Below, piece by piece: positions 34,873 to 44,012 of a stretch of DNA of 64,000 nucleotides. The stretch is from Lichenibacterium minor (lineage in GTDB: Bacteria > Pseudomonadota > Alphaproteobacteria > Rhizobiales > Beijerinckiaceae). A program made the translations under genes and the position numbers. The stretch lies in assembly GCF_004137685.1 (NCBI RefSeq), contig NZ_QYBB01000017.1, forward strand, positions 31,836 through 95,835, given 5' to 3'. Under the pieces are notes generated by a model that worked only from the letters and a program-made list of their open reading frames with translations, was not told the DNA's origin and ran no database searches. Position 1 is the stretch's first letter. Every line of letters begins with the position of its first letter.

Positions 34873-35796
34873 TCAGAACACCGAGATCAGCACGATGCCG
34901 GCGGCCATCAGGCCGGCGCCGCCCAGCCGCTCCCGCCCGATCTTCACCTGCTTCATGCCGAGGAGGCCGAAGTGGTCGAGCGCGATGGAGGTGAGGAGGT
35001 TGGCGGTGATCAGCAGTCCGTTGAAGGCGCCGGCGCCGACCTCGTGGACGAACAGCAGGCCGCCGAACACCGCCACGGCGCCCGCGAGGCCGGCGAGCGG
35101 CATCCACCACCGCACGCCGGCGATGTCGTCGCGGTTCGGCAGCGGGCTCGGGCGGACGAGGAAGACCAGGGCGAAGACGAACACCACCGGCAGGAACGAC
35201 ACCGTGGCGGCGAGCCACGGATTGACCAAGGCATGGTTCAGCTGGGCGTTCCAGGCGACGCCGACCGCCTGGAGCACCCCGGCGACGAGGATGAAGGGAT
35301 ACAGCAGCTTGCCCGCCAAGCCCTCGTCCTTTTCGCCGCCGTCGCCGGCGCTCGTGCGGGCGATCAGGATGATGCCGCCCACCATGAGCAGCCCGCCCAG
35401 CCACGGCAACGGCTTGAAGCCCGAAGCCTGCAGGCCGAACAGCCCGAAGGCGTCGAGGGCCAGCGAGGTCAGGATGTTGCCCGTGATGGTGAGCCCGTTG
35501 AACGGGCCCGCGCCGACCTTGTCGACGAAGGCGAGCCCGCCGAACACCGCCACGGCGCCCGCCACGCCGCCGAGCGGCGCGTACCACGGCATCCCGCCCA
35601 GCGACGCCAGGGTCGGGAGCGGCGTCGGCATCAGGAAGAACAGCGTCGCGAACACGAAGACGATGGGCAGGAACGACGCCACCGCGGTCAGCCAGGGATT
35701 GACGAGCCGCGACCGGTACTGGGCATTCATGGAATTGCCGAGGGCCTGGAGGAGGCCCGCGACGATGATGAAGGGGTAGAGGAGCGTGGCTGTCAT
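34873..35796 (-). CDS. DMT-family transporter with two DUF606 (YdcZ) repeats
   Basis: This 307-residue, ten-span membrane protein is visibly a head-to-tail duplication. LLYPFIIVAGLLQALGNSMN and ALVNPWLAATVSFLPVVFVF show the two versions of one sequence: each half reads LLYPF(I)(I/L)VAG(L/V)LQA, then NPWL, then SFLP(I/V)VFVFA, then PLP, and later AVFGGL(A/L)FV. DUF606 proteins are normally single ~150-residue units, so this is the fused two-unit form. Substrate unknown. The ATG at 35796 is preferred to a GTG at 35820; neither has a strong ribosome site. It follows the ArsB-like gene by ~100 bp on the same strand. Confidence 0.85.
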   Translation of the reverse strand: MTATLLYPFIIVAGLLQALGNSMNAQYRSRLVNPWLTAVASFLPIVFVFATLFFLMPTPLPTLASLGGMPWYAPLGGVAGAVAVFGGLAFVDKVGAGPFNGLTITGNILTSLALDAFGLFGLQASGFKPLPWLGGLLMVGGIILIARTSAGDGGEKDEGLAGKLLYPFILVAGVLQAVGVAWNAQLNHALVNPWLAATVSFLPVVFVFALVFLVRPSPLPNRDDIAGVRWWMPLAGLAGAVAVFGGLLFVHEVGAGAFNGLLITANLLTSIALDHFGLLGMKQVKIGRERLGGAGLMAAGIVLISVF

Positions 35797-35899
35797 GAGG
35801 GTCGCTCGTGGGCGGGCCACCGTGACGGCGGACCTGGGGTGGACGCCCGAGGGCGGCGGAAGGTTTGCGGGGCCGGCCCGCGAAACGGGCGTGCGGCGA

Positions 35900-37159
35900 T
35901 CAGTGCAGGACGATCAGGCCGGCGAGGGCCAGGATCAGCGCGGGGGGCATCACCAGGATGCCGAGCTTGAGGAACTGCCCCGCGCCGACGCTGACGCCCT
36001 CGCGCTTCAAGGCCGTCAGCCACAGGATCGTGGCGAGCGAGCCCGTCACCGACAGGTTCGGCCCGATGTCCACGCCGATCAGGATGGCGCTCGTCACCTG
36101 GTCGGACACGTGGGCGCTCTGCACCGCGTTGCCGGCGATCAGGCCGGCCGGCAGGTTGTTCAGGATGTTGCACAGGAAGGCGATGAGCACGCCGGCGCCC
36201 CAGGCGGTTTCCCCGGCGGAAGCCCGCGCGGCATCGTGCAGGGCGTCGCTGATCATCCGGATCAGCCCCGTCTTGTCGAGCGCTTCCACGAGCACGAAGA
36301 GGCCGGCCACGAGCGGCAGCACCGCCCAGGACACGGACGTCACGGTGTTCCAGGGATTGGCGCGCTTCAGGATCAGCACGGCCGCCACGGTGGCGATGCC
36401 GCAGACCGCGGTCGGCAGGCCGAGCTGGATGTCGAGCGCCGAGGACGCCAGGAGCGCCAGGGCGGTGACCACGATGCCGGCCCCGGCGAGCTTGCCGGTG
36501 TTCTTCAGCTCGGGGACCTCGACCTCGGACTCGATGCTGTCCCCGGCCAGCGCCCCGCGCTGGGCGAAACGGAGCACCGCGTAGGTGGCGACGATCGACA
36601 GGACCGAGGGTATGGCGAAGCGCGGCAGCCATTGCAGCAACGGCGGCATGTGGGCGCCGTAGATCACGAGGTTCGCGGGGTTGGAGATCGGCAGCACGAA
36701 GGAGGCCGCGTTGGCGATGAAGGCGCAGATGAACAGGTAGGGCAGCGGGTCCTTGGCCTTGGCGGTCTTCACCGCCGCCGCCACGGCCGGCGTCAGCACC
36801 ACGGCGGCGGCGTCGTTGGACAGAAAGATCGTCACCACGGTGCCGACCGCGTAGATGAGCAGGAACAGGCGCTGCGGCGACCCTTTGGCGCGCTTCGTCG
36901 CCACCGCGGCCAGCCAGTCGAACAGCCCTTCCTCCCGGGCGATCTCGGACAGCAGCATCATGCCGGTGAGGAACAGGTAGACGTCCGTCCCCTTGCCGAT
37001 CCCGGCCAGCGCGTCATGCCAGGGCAGCAGCCCCGCGACCACGAGGACCGCCGCCCCTGCGACGGCCCAGATGAACTCGGGCCAGTCGAACGGGCGGATG
37101 ATGACCCCGGCGGTGGCCAGGGCGGCGATGCCCCAGGTCCACATCTGTATCTGCGTCAC
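35900..37159 (-). CDS. arsB: ArsB/NhaD-superfamily arsenite efflux-type carrier
   Basis: This 419-residue protein has about eleven spans. The diagnostic segments FLSNDAAAVVLTPAVAAAVK, FVLPISNPANLVIYG, CNILNNLPAG and GPNLSVTGSLATILWL are those of ArsB arsenite/antimonite carriers within the ion-transporter superfamily. A GTG at 37159 with GAGG upstream is taken as start; ATG 37144 is an alternative. No arsR, arsC or arsA is present, so arsenite as substrate is by homology only and an organic anion is possible. It is the third gene of an operon with an MFS carrier and a metallophosphoesterase behind a sigma-54-like promoter. Confidence 0.8.
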   Translation of the reverse strand: MTQIQMWTWGIAALATAGVIIRPFDWPEFIWAVAGAAVLVVAGLLPWHDALAGIGKGTDVYLFLTGMMLLSEIAREEGLFDWLAAVATKRAKGSPQRLFLLIYAVGTVVTIFLSNDAAAVVLTPAVAAAVKTAKAKDPLPYLFICAFIANAASFVLPISNPANLVIYGAHMPPLLQWLPRFAIPSVLSIVATYAVLRFAQRGALAGDSIESEVEVPELKNTGKLAGAGIVVTALALLASSALDIQLGLPTAVCGIATVAAVLILKRANPWNTVTSVSWAVLPLVAGLFVLVEALDKTGLIRMISDALHDAARASAGETAWGAGVLIAFLCNILNNLPAGLIAGNAVQSAHVSDQVTSAILIGVDIGPNLSVTGSLATILWLTALKREGVSVGAGQFLKLGILVMPPALILALAGLIVLH

Positions 37160-37202
37160 GAAACGAGCCTCGGCGAAAGACGACGGAAGGGAGGAAAGCG
37201 GA

Positions 37203-38348
37203 TCAGGACGACGAGGCGCCGTTGCGGTTGGGCCCGAGCTGCGTGCCGAAGATGCCGTTCTCCGGCCAGGCCCCGACCGCATCCGCGTCGCTGCCCCGGG
37301 CCGTGCGGGCCGGCGGCACATAGCCCGGGCCGGCGGCGCGGATCGCGTGCATCCCGGGGCGGCCCTTCGCGTCCACGGCCCGGACCTCGACGTCGACGAG
37401 GCGGTCGCCGGGCACGTCCAGCTCCGCGCTCCACGCGCGCTGCCCCGGCGCGCGGGCCATCGCAACCCAGCCGCCGCCGCCCGCCCGGCATTCGACCCGG
37501 GCCGTCGCGTCGGCGCCGAACACCAGCGCCCGCACGGTCGAGCGCCCGGCGACGCGCTGGCCGTCCGCCCGCAGGAGCCGGTGGTCGGCCGGCGCTGTGA
37601 TCTGGACGAAGGGAAAGGCGTCGTCGAGCGCCTTGAAGCGCCAGCTCACGACCCCGCCGTCGAGCGTGGCGATCGCGTAGCCGACCGGCCCTTCCTCGAT
37701 CTGCCCGGTCGACCGGGTGGCGGCGAAGACCGTGCGGCCGTCGTTGGCGAGTTCGTTGTAATGCGTGTGTCCCATGTCCACGAGGGCCACGTCGTGGGCG
37801 GCGAAGAGGCCGTTCACGGCCTCGGTCTCGCCCTGGCCCCTGAGGTCGTCGGGGTAGGAATGCATGAAGACGAGGCTCGTCCGGCCTTCGCGCTTCGCCG
37901 CGTCGAGTTCGCGCGCGAGCCACCCGGTCTGGTCGTCCCCGAGCCGGAAATCCGGGCCGCCCGACCCGGGTCCGCTGATGTCGAGGAACAGGCAGCGCGT
38001 TCCGCGCACCGTGACGGCCTTGGGCAGGGGGTCGGCAGCGAGGCCGCCGTAGAAGGCGGCGAGCCCGCCCTGCTCCATATCGTGGTCGCCCGGGATGGCG
38101 TGGACCGGCACGCTCAGCATCTTCAGCGCGGTGGCGGCCAGCGCGTATTGTTCGGGGAGCCCCTGGTCGGCGTTGTCCCCGGGCAGGACCACGAAATCGA
38201 GGTTCCGCCCGCATTGCGTCTCGATCTGCGCCACGATGGCGAGCAGGTCGGCGAAGTTGCGCTGCTTGGCGTCCGTGAGGTGGAGGTCGCCGATATGGGC
38301 GAAGGCGAGCACGCCGTCCCCCGCCGCGCCGGCATCGTCGTGGTTCAT
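37203..38348 (-). CDS. calcineurin-like metallophosphoesterase
   Basis: This 381-residue enzyme has all dimetal motifs: GDLHLTD (D and H), VVLPGDNAD (GDN), GDHD (the GNHD site), MHSYPDD and DMGHTHYN. It has no signal peptide. The last ~110 residues (after RSTVRALVFG) form a separate beta-domain (VRALVFGADATARVECRAGG...DVEVRAVDAKGRPG) resembling an Ig-like fold that follows such phosphoesterases. The ATG overlaps the stop of the MFS gene (ATGA). It hydrolyses a phospho-monoester or -diester; substrate unknown. Its coupling with two exporters suggests processing of a phosphorylated compound. Confidence 0.87.
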   Translation of the reverse strand: MNHDDAGAAGDGVLAFAHIGDLHLTDAKQRNFADLLAIVAQIETQCGRNLDFVVLPGDNADQGLPEQYALAATALKMLSVPVHAIPGDHDMEQGGLAAFYGGLAADPLPKAVTVRGTRCLFLDISGPGSGGPDFRLGDDQTGWLARELDAAKREGRTSLVFMHSYPDDLRGQGETEAVNGLFAAHDVALVDMGHTHYNELANDGRTVFAATRSTGQIEEGPVGYAIATLDGGVVSWRFKALDDAFPFVQITAPADHRLLRADGQRVAGRSTVRALVFGADATARVECRAGGGGWVAMARAPGQRAWSAELDVPGDRLVDVEVRAVDAKGRPGMHAIRAAGPGYVPPARTARGSDADAVGAWPENGIFGTQLGPNRNGASSS

Positions 38349-39613
38349 GCGGGGGCTCCTGAGGCCGCGGCGTCGGGGATGGAACGGTTCGGCGCGCCGG
38401 CGCAGGCCGGCTTCACGATCCCCGCGAAGCCGAGCCACAGCGCGATGGAGGCGAGGGCGAATCCGCCCAGGACGAGGAAGGTGGGGCTGTAGCCGAGGCT
38501 CTGCGCCATCCAGCCGCCGATCGCGGGGCTGAGCGAAGCGCCGAGCCCCTGCACCGTCATCACGGCGCCCTGCCCGACGTTGACGCGTCCCGTGCCGTCG
38601 AGGATGCGGGCGACGAGGCCCGGCACCGCGACGCTCTGCAGCCCCGCCCCGATGCCGTCCAGCGCCTGGACGGGATACACGCCCCAGCTGTCGATCATGT
38701 TCGCCGCCAGCAGGCCGCGGATCGGCAGGGCCGCGAAGGACACGAGCAGCACGAGCCAGTAGCCCCGCCCCTCCGCCACCCGCATGGCGGCGAGGGAGGC
38801 GACAATCATCACCGCCTGGGCCACCACGATCGTGGTGGCGACGAAGAGCGACGGGTCGCCCGCCTTGGCGGCCACGACGGCGAGGCCGTAGAGCGGCAGC
38901 ATGGCGCCGTTGCCGAGGTGGAAGCACGCGAGCGCCGCGGCCAGCACCAGCAGCGGCTTCGAGCGCAGCAGCGTGGCGAGGCCGCCGGCGCCGTCGCGGT
39001 CGCTGGCCCCGGCGGCGAGGCCGCGCGCCGCGTCGTCGTCGATGCTGCTGGCGGGGATCATCAGCACGGACGCGATCGACACGACGCCGAACAGGCCCGC
39101 CAGCCAGAACACGGCCGTGAAGCCGAACCGCCAGCCGAGCAGGCCGGACAGCGCGGCCCCCACCATGTTGCCCGCGTGGTTGAGGGCCTGGTTGCGGCCG
39201 TTCTGCCGGTTGAAGCCGGCCTGGCGCACCATGCCGAGCGTGATGCCGACGACGGCCGGCCCGATGGCGGCGCCCGCGACCGCGGTGGCGACCTGGGACG
39301 CGGCCACGAGCCAGAACTGCTGCGACAGCAGGATCAGCGCCGAAGCCGCGACGGTGCAGATGCCCGGCACCACCACGAGGAGGCGCTTGTGGCGCGATGC
39401 ATCGACGAGCGCGCCGGCCGGCGCCGTCATGACCATGCCGGCGACGCCGCCGACCGTCATCACGGTGCCGATGAGCCCGCTCCCCCAGCCGTGCGCGAGC
39501 AGGAAGACGCCGAGGAACGGGCCGATGCCGGCCTGCATGTCGGCCATGAAGAAGTTGAGGCTCATCAGGGGCCAGAGGCCCCGCGGCCCCTCCCCCACGT
39601 CCGACCGGCCCAC
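38345..39613 (-). CDS. major facilitator superfamily transporter
   Basis: This 422-residue, twelve-span MFS carrier has the loop 2-3 motif AGALVDASRHKRLLVV and GAAIGPAVVGITLGMV. I chose the GTG at 39613 because GGGAG lies eight bases upstream; ATG 39565 (MSLNFFMADMQAG) would remove 16 residues and is possible. It opens the MFS-phosphoesterase-ArsB operon, 50 bases downstream of the transcription start predicted from a sigma-54-like promoter. Homologues of the NFFMADMQAGIGPFLG type are annotated as general MFS exporters. Confidence 0.87.
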   Translation of the reverse strand: MGRSDVGEGPRGLWPLMSLNFFMADMQAGIGPFLGVFLLAHGWGSGLIGTVMTVGGVAGMVMTAPAGALVDASRHKRLLVVVPGICTVAASALILLSQQFWLVAASQVATAVAGAAIGPAVVGITLGMVRQAGFNRQNGRNQALNHAGNMVGAALSGLLGWRFGFTAVFWLAGLFGVVSIASVLMIPASSIDDDAARGLAAGASDRDGAGGLATLLRSKPLLVLAAALACFHLGNGAMLPLYGLAVVAAKAGDPSLFVATTIVVAQAVMIVASLAAMRVAEGRGYWLVLLVSFAALPIRGLLAANMIDSWGVYPVQALDGIGAGLQSVAVPGLVARILDGTGRVNVGQGAVMTVQGLGASLSPAIGGWMAQSLGYSPTFLVLGGFALASIALWLGFAGIVKPACAGAPNRSIPDAAASGAPA

Positions 39614-39671
39614 GCGCGATGCTCCCGATGCCGCGCCGCACGCCCATCGCGCCGCCCGCCGACGGTCCCGA

Positions 39672-39688
39672 CTGCACCCCCCGTGCCA
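39672..39688 (-). promoter_or_regulatory. candidate sigma-54 (RpoN) promoter of the MFS-phosphoesterase-arsB operon
   Basis: Read on the minus strand the site is TGGCACGGGGGGTGCAG: TGGCACG-N4-(G)TGCA, a perfect -24 element and a -12 element with one T-to-G change, at exact spacing. It lies between the stop of the NtrC-class regulator gene (39730) and the start of the MFS gene (39613), with the expected start site near 39661. The regulator encoded just upstream carries the GAFTGA loop that contacts sigma-54, so an in-cis regulator-target pair is likely. Confidence 0.65.
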
Positions 39689-39729
39689 CGGCGCCACGCG
39701 CCCGCCGTCGAGGGGAACGGCGTCCCGGC

Positions 39730-41069
<1,340 letters not shown>

Positions 41070-41085
<16 letters not shown>

Positions 41086-42485
41086 GGCAGGACGATCCGG
41101 AAGGTCGTGGCGCCGCCGTGGCGCGCGAACTCGACCCCGCCGCCGTGGGCCCGGGCGATCTCCCGCACGATGGACAGGCCGAGGCCGGCGTTCTCGGGGC
41201 GGCCGGTGACGAAGGGCTCGAACAGGGTCGCGGCGATGTCGTCCGGCGGGCCGGGCCCGCGGTCCGACACGGCCAGGACGAGGCGGTCGCCGTCCCGCGC
41301 GGCGGCGATCTCGACCGGGGCCCCCCCGGCCTGGAGCGCGTTGGCGACGAGGCTGTCGAGCGCGCGGCGCATCTGGTCGGGGTCGAAGCGGGCGGTGGCC
41401 GGGGTGCCGGGGGCGGCCGAAACCGCGCCGTCGGGGTGGGGGGCGGCGCATTCGGCCAGGAAGGCGGCGAGCGGGACGTCGCGGAGGCGGGGTGGGTCGC
41501 GCTCCGCGACGGCGAGCAGGCGCCCGACGAGGCGGTCGAGCCGATCCACCTGGGCGATGACGAGGCCGAGCGCCTGCACCCGGCGCTCGTCGCCCCCGCG
41601 CAGCGCGCTTTCGCTCTTGAGCCGCATGGCGGCGATCGGGTTGCGGATCTCGTGGGCCACGCCGGCGGCGACGCGGCCCACGGCGGCGAGGCGCTCGGCC
41701 TCGGCGACCTGGCGGGACAACGCGCCCGTGCGCTCGCGGGAGCCGGCGAGGCGGCGGCCCGCGTCGTTCAGCGCCAGCACGATGCGGTCGAGCTCGCGCT
41801 CGCCCGTCGCCGGCAGGCGGGGCAGGTCGTCGCCGGCCGTCGCCGCGAAGGCGGCCTCGATGCGGGCCACGTGGCGCGCCCAGGTCACCGCCAGCAGCCC
41901 CGCCAGCACGGTGGCGCCCACGACGCTGGCCGACAGGATGGCGAGCCCGGCCATCAGCTGGGCGTAGGTGCCGCCGGAAAAGCTGTGCACCCGCGTCATC
42001 GTCCAAGCGCTCAAACCCGGCAGCGGGCCCGACACGGGGCAGGTCGCGATGAGCAGCGTTTCGGAGCGGGCGTCGAAGCGGGCGAGGCGGGAATGGTCCT
42101 CGGCCAGCGTCGCCGCGACGGCGTCGGCGATGCGCGCCGATTCGGCCTGGGGCACGTCCGTCTTGGGCGCGCCGCCCTCGTAGGTGGGGTAACCGTAGGC
42201 GAGCGGCCCGCCCCCCGCCCGCCACAGCCCCCCCTCGATGCCGGGCTTGTCGCCGAGGGCGGACGCCACCACGGCGGCGAGGTCGGGGTCCGCCCCGCCG
42301 GCGGACGCGACGCGGTAGGCGCGCGCCACCGCCCCGCAGGACTGGCCCGCGACCGCGCCGGCCTGGCCGATGCGGGCGGCGGCCGACTGCTGGAACAGCG
42401 ACACCATGACGAAGCCGGCCGCCACGGCGGCGGCCAGCAGCAACGCCAGGATGGCGATCAAGCGTCCCACCAGCGAGCGCGGCAC
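41070..42485 (-). CDS. sensor histidine kinase
   Basis: This 471-residue protein has two membrane spans (about 7-31 and 176-200) enclosing a ~145-residue periplasmic sensor of no recognised family. A HAMP-like linker (GERELDRIVLALNDAGRR) follows, then the phosphoacceptor H278 in AAGVAHEIRNP and a HATPase domain with NALQAGG (N box), DRGPGPP (G1) and GLGLSIVREIARAHGG (G2). The start is uncertain: a GTG at 42485 (VPRSLVGRLIAIL) gives a natural N-terminus. It is transcribed with and overlaps the NtrC-type regulator. The periplasmic domain should sense the compound handled by the downstream exporter operon. Confidence 0.9.
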
Positions 42486-42567
42486 GATGCGTCCAGCCCC
42501 CGCGCGACCCCGGTCGCGCTTCCCCGACGATCCGTAGAGGCATCCGCCGCAAGACGGAAGGCGCCAT

Positions 42568-42596
42568 CCCGTCCGACGTCGACCCGTCCGACGTGG
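42568..42596. repeat. direct repeat in the kinase/DUF892 divergent region
   Basis: CCCGTCCGACGT occurs twice with a 15-base period (42568 and 42583); the second copy also forms the imperfect palindrome CCCGTCCGACGTGGACGGG. In the divergent region between the sensor kinase and DUF892 genes this could be a regulator-binding site. The rest of the 299-bp gap holds no gene. Confidence 0.4.
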
Positions 42597-42657
42597 ACGG
42601 GGGTTCGACGATGCCGGCCGGTCCGAAGCGCCGGCGCGGTGCAGCCCCCCGGGCCTA

Positions 42658-42687
42658 CCTCTGCCCCGCGTCCCTCTGCCCTGCGTC
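42658..42687. repeat. 15-bp tandem repeat upstream of the DUF892 gene
   Basis: CCTCTGCCCCGCGTC is followed directly by CCTCTGCCCTGCGTC (one mismatch), and GCCCTGCGTC recurs ~55 bases later. The copies lie ~100 bp before the DUF892 start; function unknown, possibly slippage. Confidence 0.4.
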
Positions 42688-42784
42688 GCGGTGCAGCAGC
42701 CCCGCGGCGGCACGTCGGATCGGCCGCGTTGGTGCCCTGCGTCGGCCGGGAACGACCCGCGGCCGCGCCAGCGGGACACACGCC

Positions 42785-43279
42785 ATGGCGAAGCGAGACT
42801 ACGAACAGTTCTACGTGGAAGGGCTGCAGGCCCTGAAGACCGCCGCCGACACGGCCCGCGACGCTTCGGCGAATGCGGGCCGCGACGGGACGCCCGAGAT
42901 CAGGTCGATGATGGAGGCCGGCGCGAAAAGCTTCGCCGAGCAGGCGGACACGCTGACGGCGCTCCTCGAAGCGGCGGGCGGCACCGCGTCGGACCGCCCC
43001 AACGCCTTCATGGACGGCATCCAGAACGGCAGCCGCCAGATGATCGCGGCCGCGAAGGACCCCGAGGTGCGCCTGGCCAGCGTGCTGGGCGCGGCGCAGA
43101 TCGCCACGCACTACTTCATCGCCGCCTACGGCACGCTCGCCTCGACGGCGAAGCACCTCGGCCGCGAGGAGGACGCCCGGGCCATCACGCGCATGCTCGA
43201 CGAGATGAAGGCCGGCGACGAGCGCTTCTCGCAGATCGCCGAGGGCGACGCCAACGCGCGGGCCGCGTCGGGCGCCTGA
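42785..43279 (+). CDS. DUF892 (YciE/YciF-like) ferritin-fold protein
   Basis: This 164-residue, all-helical protein is of the DUF892 family, four-helix-bundle ferritin-like proteins induced by stress in enterobacteria and often near other stress genes. The family signature is in the last two helices: ATHYFIAAYGTLASTAKHLGRE and ITRMLDEMKAGDERFSQIAE. The first helix is MAKRDYEQFYVEGLQALKTA. The E/H residues usual for a di-iron site are only partly present, so metal binding is uncertain. ATG at 42785, ribosome site GGGA. A hairpin after the stop may terminate it. Confidence 0.82.
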   Translation: MAKRDYEQFYVEGLQALKTAADTARDASANAGRDGTPEIRSMMEAGAKSFAEQADTLTALLEAAGGTASDRPNAFMDGIQNGSRQMIAAAKDPEVRLASVLGAAQIATHYFIAAYGTLASTAKHLGREEDARAITRMLDEMKAGDERFSQIAEGDANARAASGA

Positions 43280-43287
43280 CCGCACGG

Positions 43288-43311
43288 CCCCGGTCGGCTT
43301 CGGGACCGGGG
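43288..43311. terminator. hairpin after the DUF892 gene
   Basis: CCCCGGTC (43288-43295) pairs perfectly with GACCGGGG (43304-43311) around an eight-base loop, nine bases after the stop codon. There is no T-run. Confidence 0.5.
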
Positions 43312-43452
43312 ACCGGCGCCACCGATCCGAAACCGGATCGACACGGGGCCGACGACGTCGGATGGGAGGGTGCCGGCCGGCCTCCCGCGGGGCGACGGCG
43401 TCCCCGGCCCGCCGCCGACGGCGGGCCGGTCCTGACTCCCGAGGAGCGTTCC

Positions 43453-43995
43453 ATGCGCCACCGCGTCCCATCGGCCTGCCTGGCCGCCCTGCTGATCGCC
43501 GCGGGCGCCGGCCCCGCCGGCGCACAGGGGCACGGCTTCGGCGGCCCGCACCGGCCCCATGGCGGCGGGGGACGAGGGGGCGCCGTCGGGCGGAGCCGGG
43601 CCGCCATCTACGAGGTGGTGGCGGTGTCGGCCGTCACGGATCCCGCCGCGCTGAAGGCCGCGCTGGCGAAGCTCGGCCCCTCGCTGGCCGGCACGGGCGG
43701 CCGCCTGCTCGTCGACGCCGACGAGCCCACGGCCGTGGCCGGGACCGCGCCGTCCCACCTCGCCGTCCTGGTCTTCGACGACGTCGGGAGCGCCGGCGCC
43801 TGGCAAAGGTCGCCGGCCTTCAAGGCGTTGGCCGCCGAACTCGGCAAGGCGGGCACGCTGCAGGTGGCGGCGGCGGGCGGCATCGCCGACCCGGGCGCCG
43901 CGCCGGCCGTGCCGGCGGCCTCGCTCGGCCCGGCGCCGAGCCGCAGGGCGCTGCCGGACATCCCCAGGATCGCCGACATCTGCCGGGGCTGCTGA
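43453..43995 (+). CDS. secreted YCII/DUF1330-like small alpha-beta protein
   Basis: This 180-residue protein has a signal peptide (1-24, ending AGAQ) and a Gly/His-rich linker (GHGFGGPHRPHGGGGRGG) that could bind metal. It then has a ~90-residue domain IYEVVAVSAVTDPAALKAAL...HLAVLVFDDVGSAGAWQRSPAFKALAAEL that reads like a dimeric alpha-beta-barrel (DUF1330/YCII) unit. The C-terminus has a CxxC pair (ICRGC). The ATG at 43453 has GAGGAG upstream. Function unknown; DUF1330 domains are normally cytoplasmic, so a secreted form is unusual. A 7-bp inverted repeat (CGATCCG/CGGATCG, 43323-43340) lies upstream. Confidence 0.65.
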   Translation: MRHRVPSACLAALLIAAGAGPAGAQGHGFGGPHRPHGGGGRGGAVGRSRAAIYEVVAVSAVTDPAALKAALAKLGPSLAGTGGRLLVDADEPTAVAGTAPSHLAVLVFDDVGSAGAWQRSPAFKALAAELGKAGTLQVAAAGGIADPGAAPAVPAASLGPAPSRRALPDIPRIADICRGC

Positions 43996-44012
43996 GCGAC
44001 GGGGCGTCCCCG

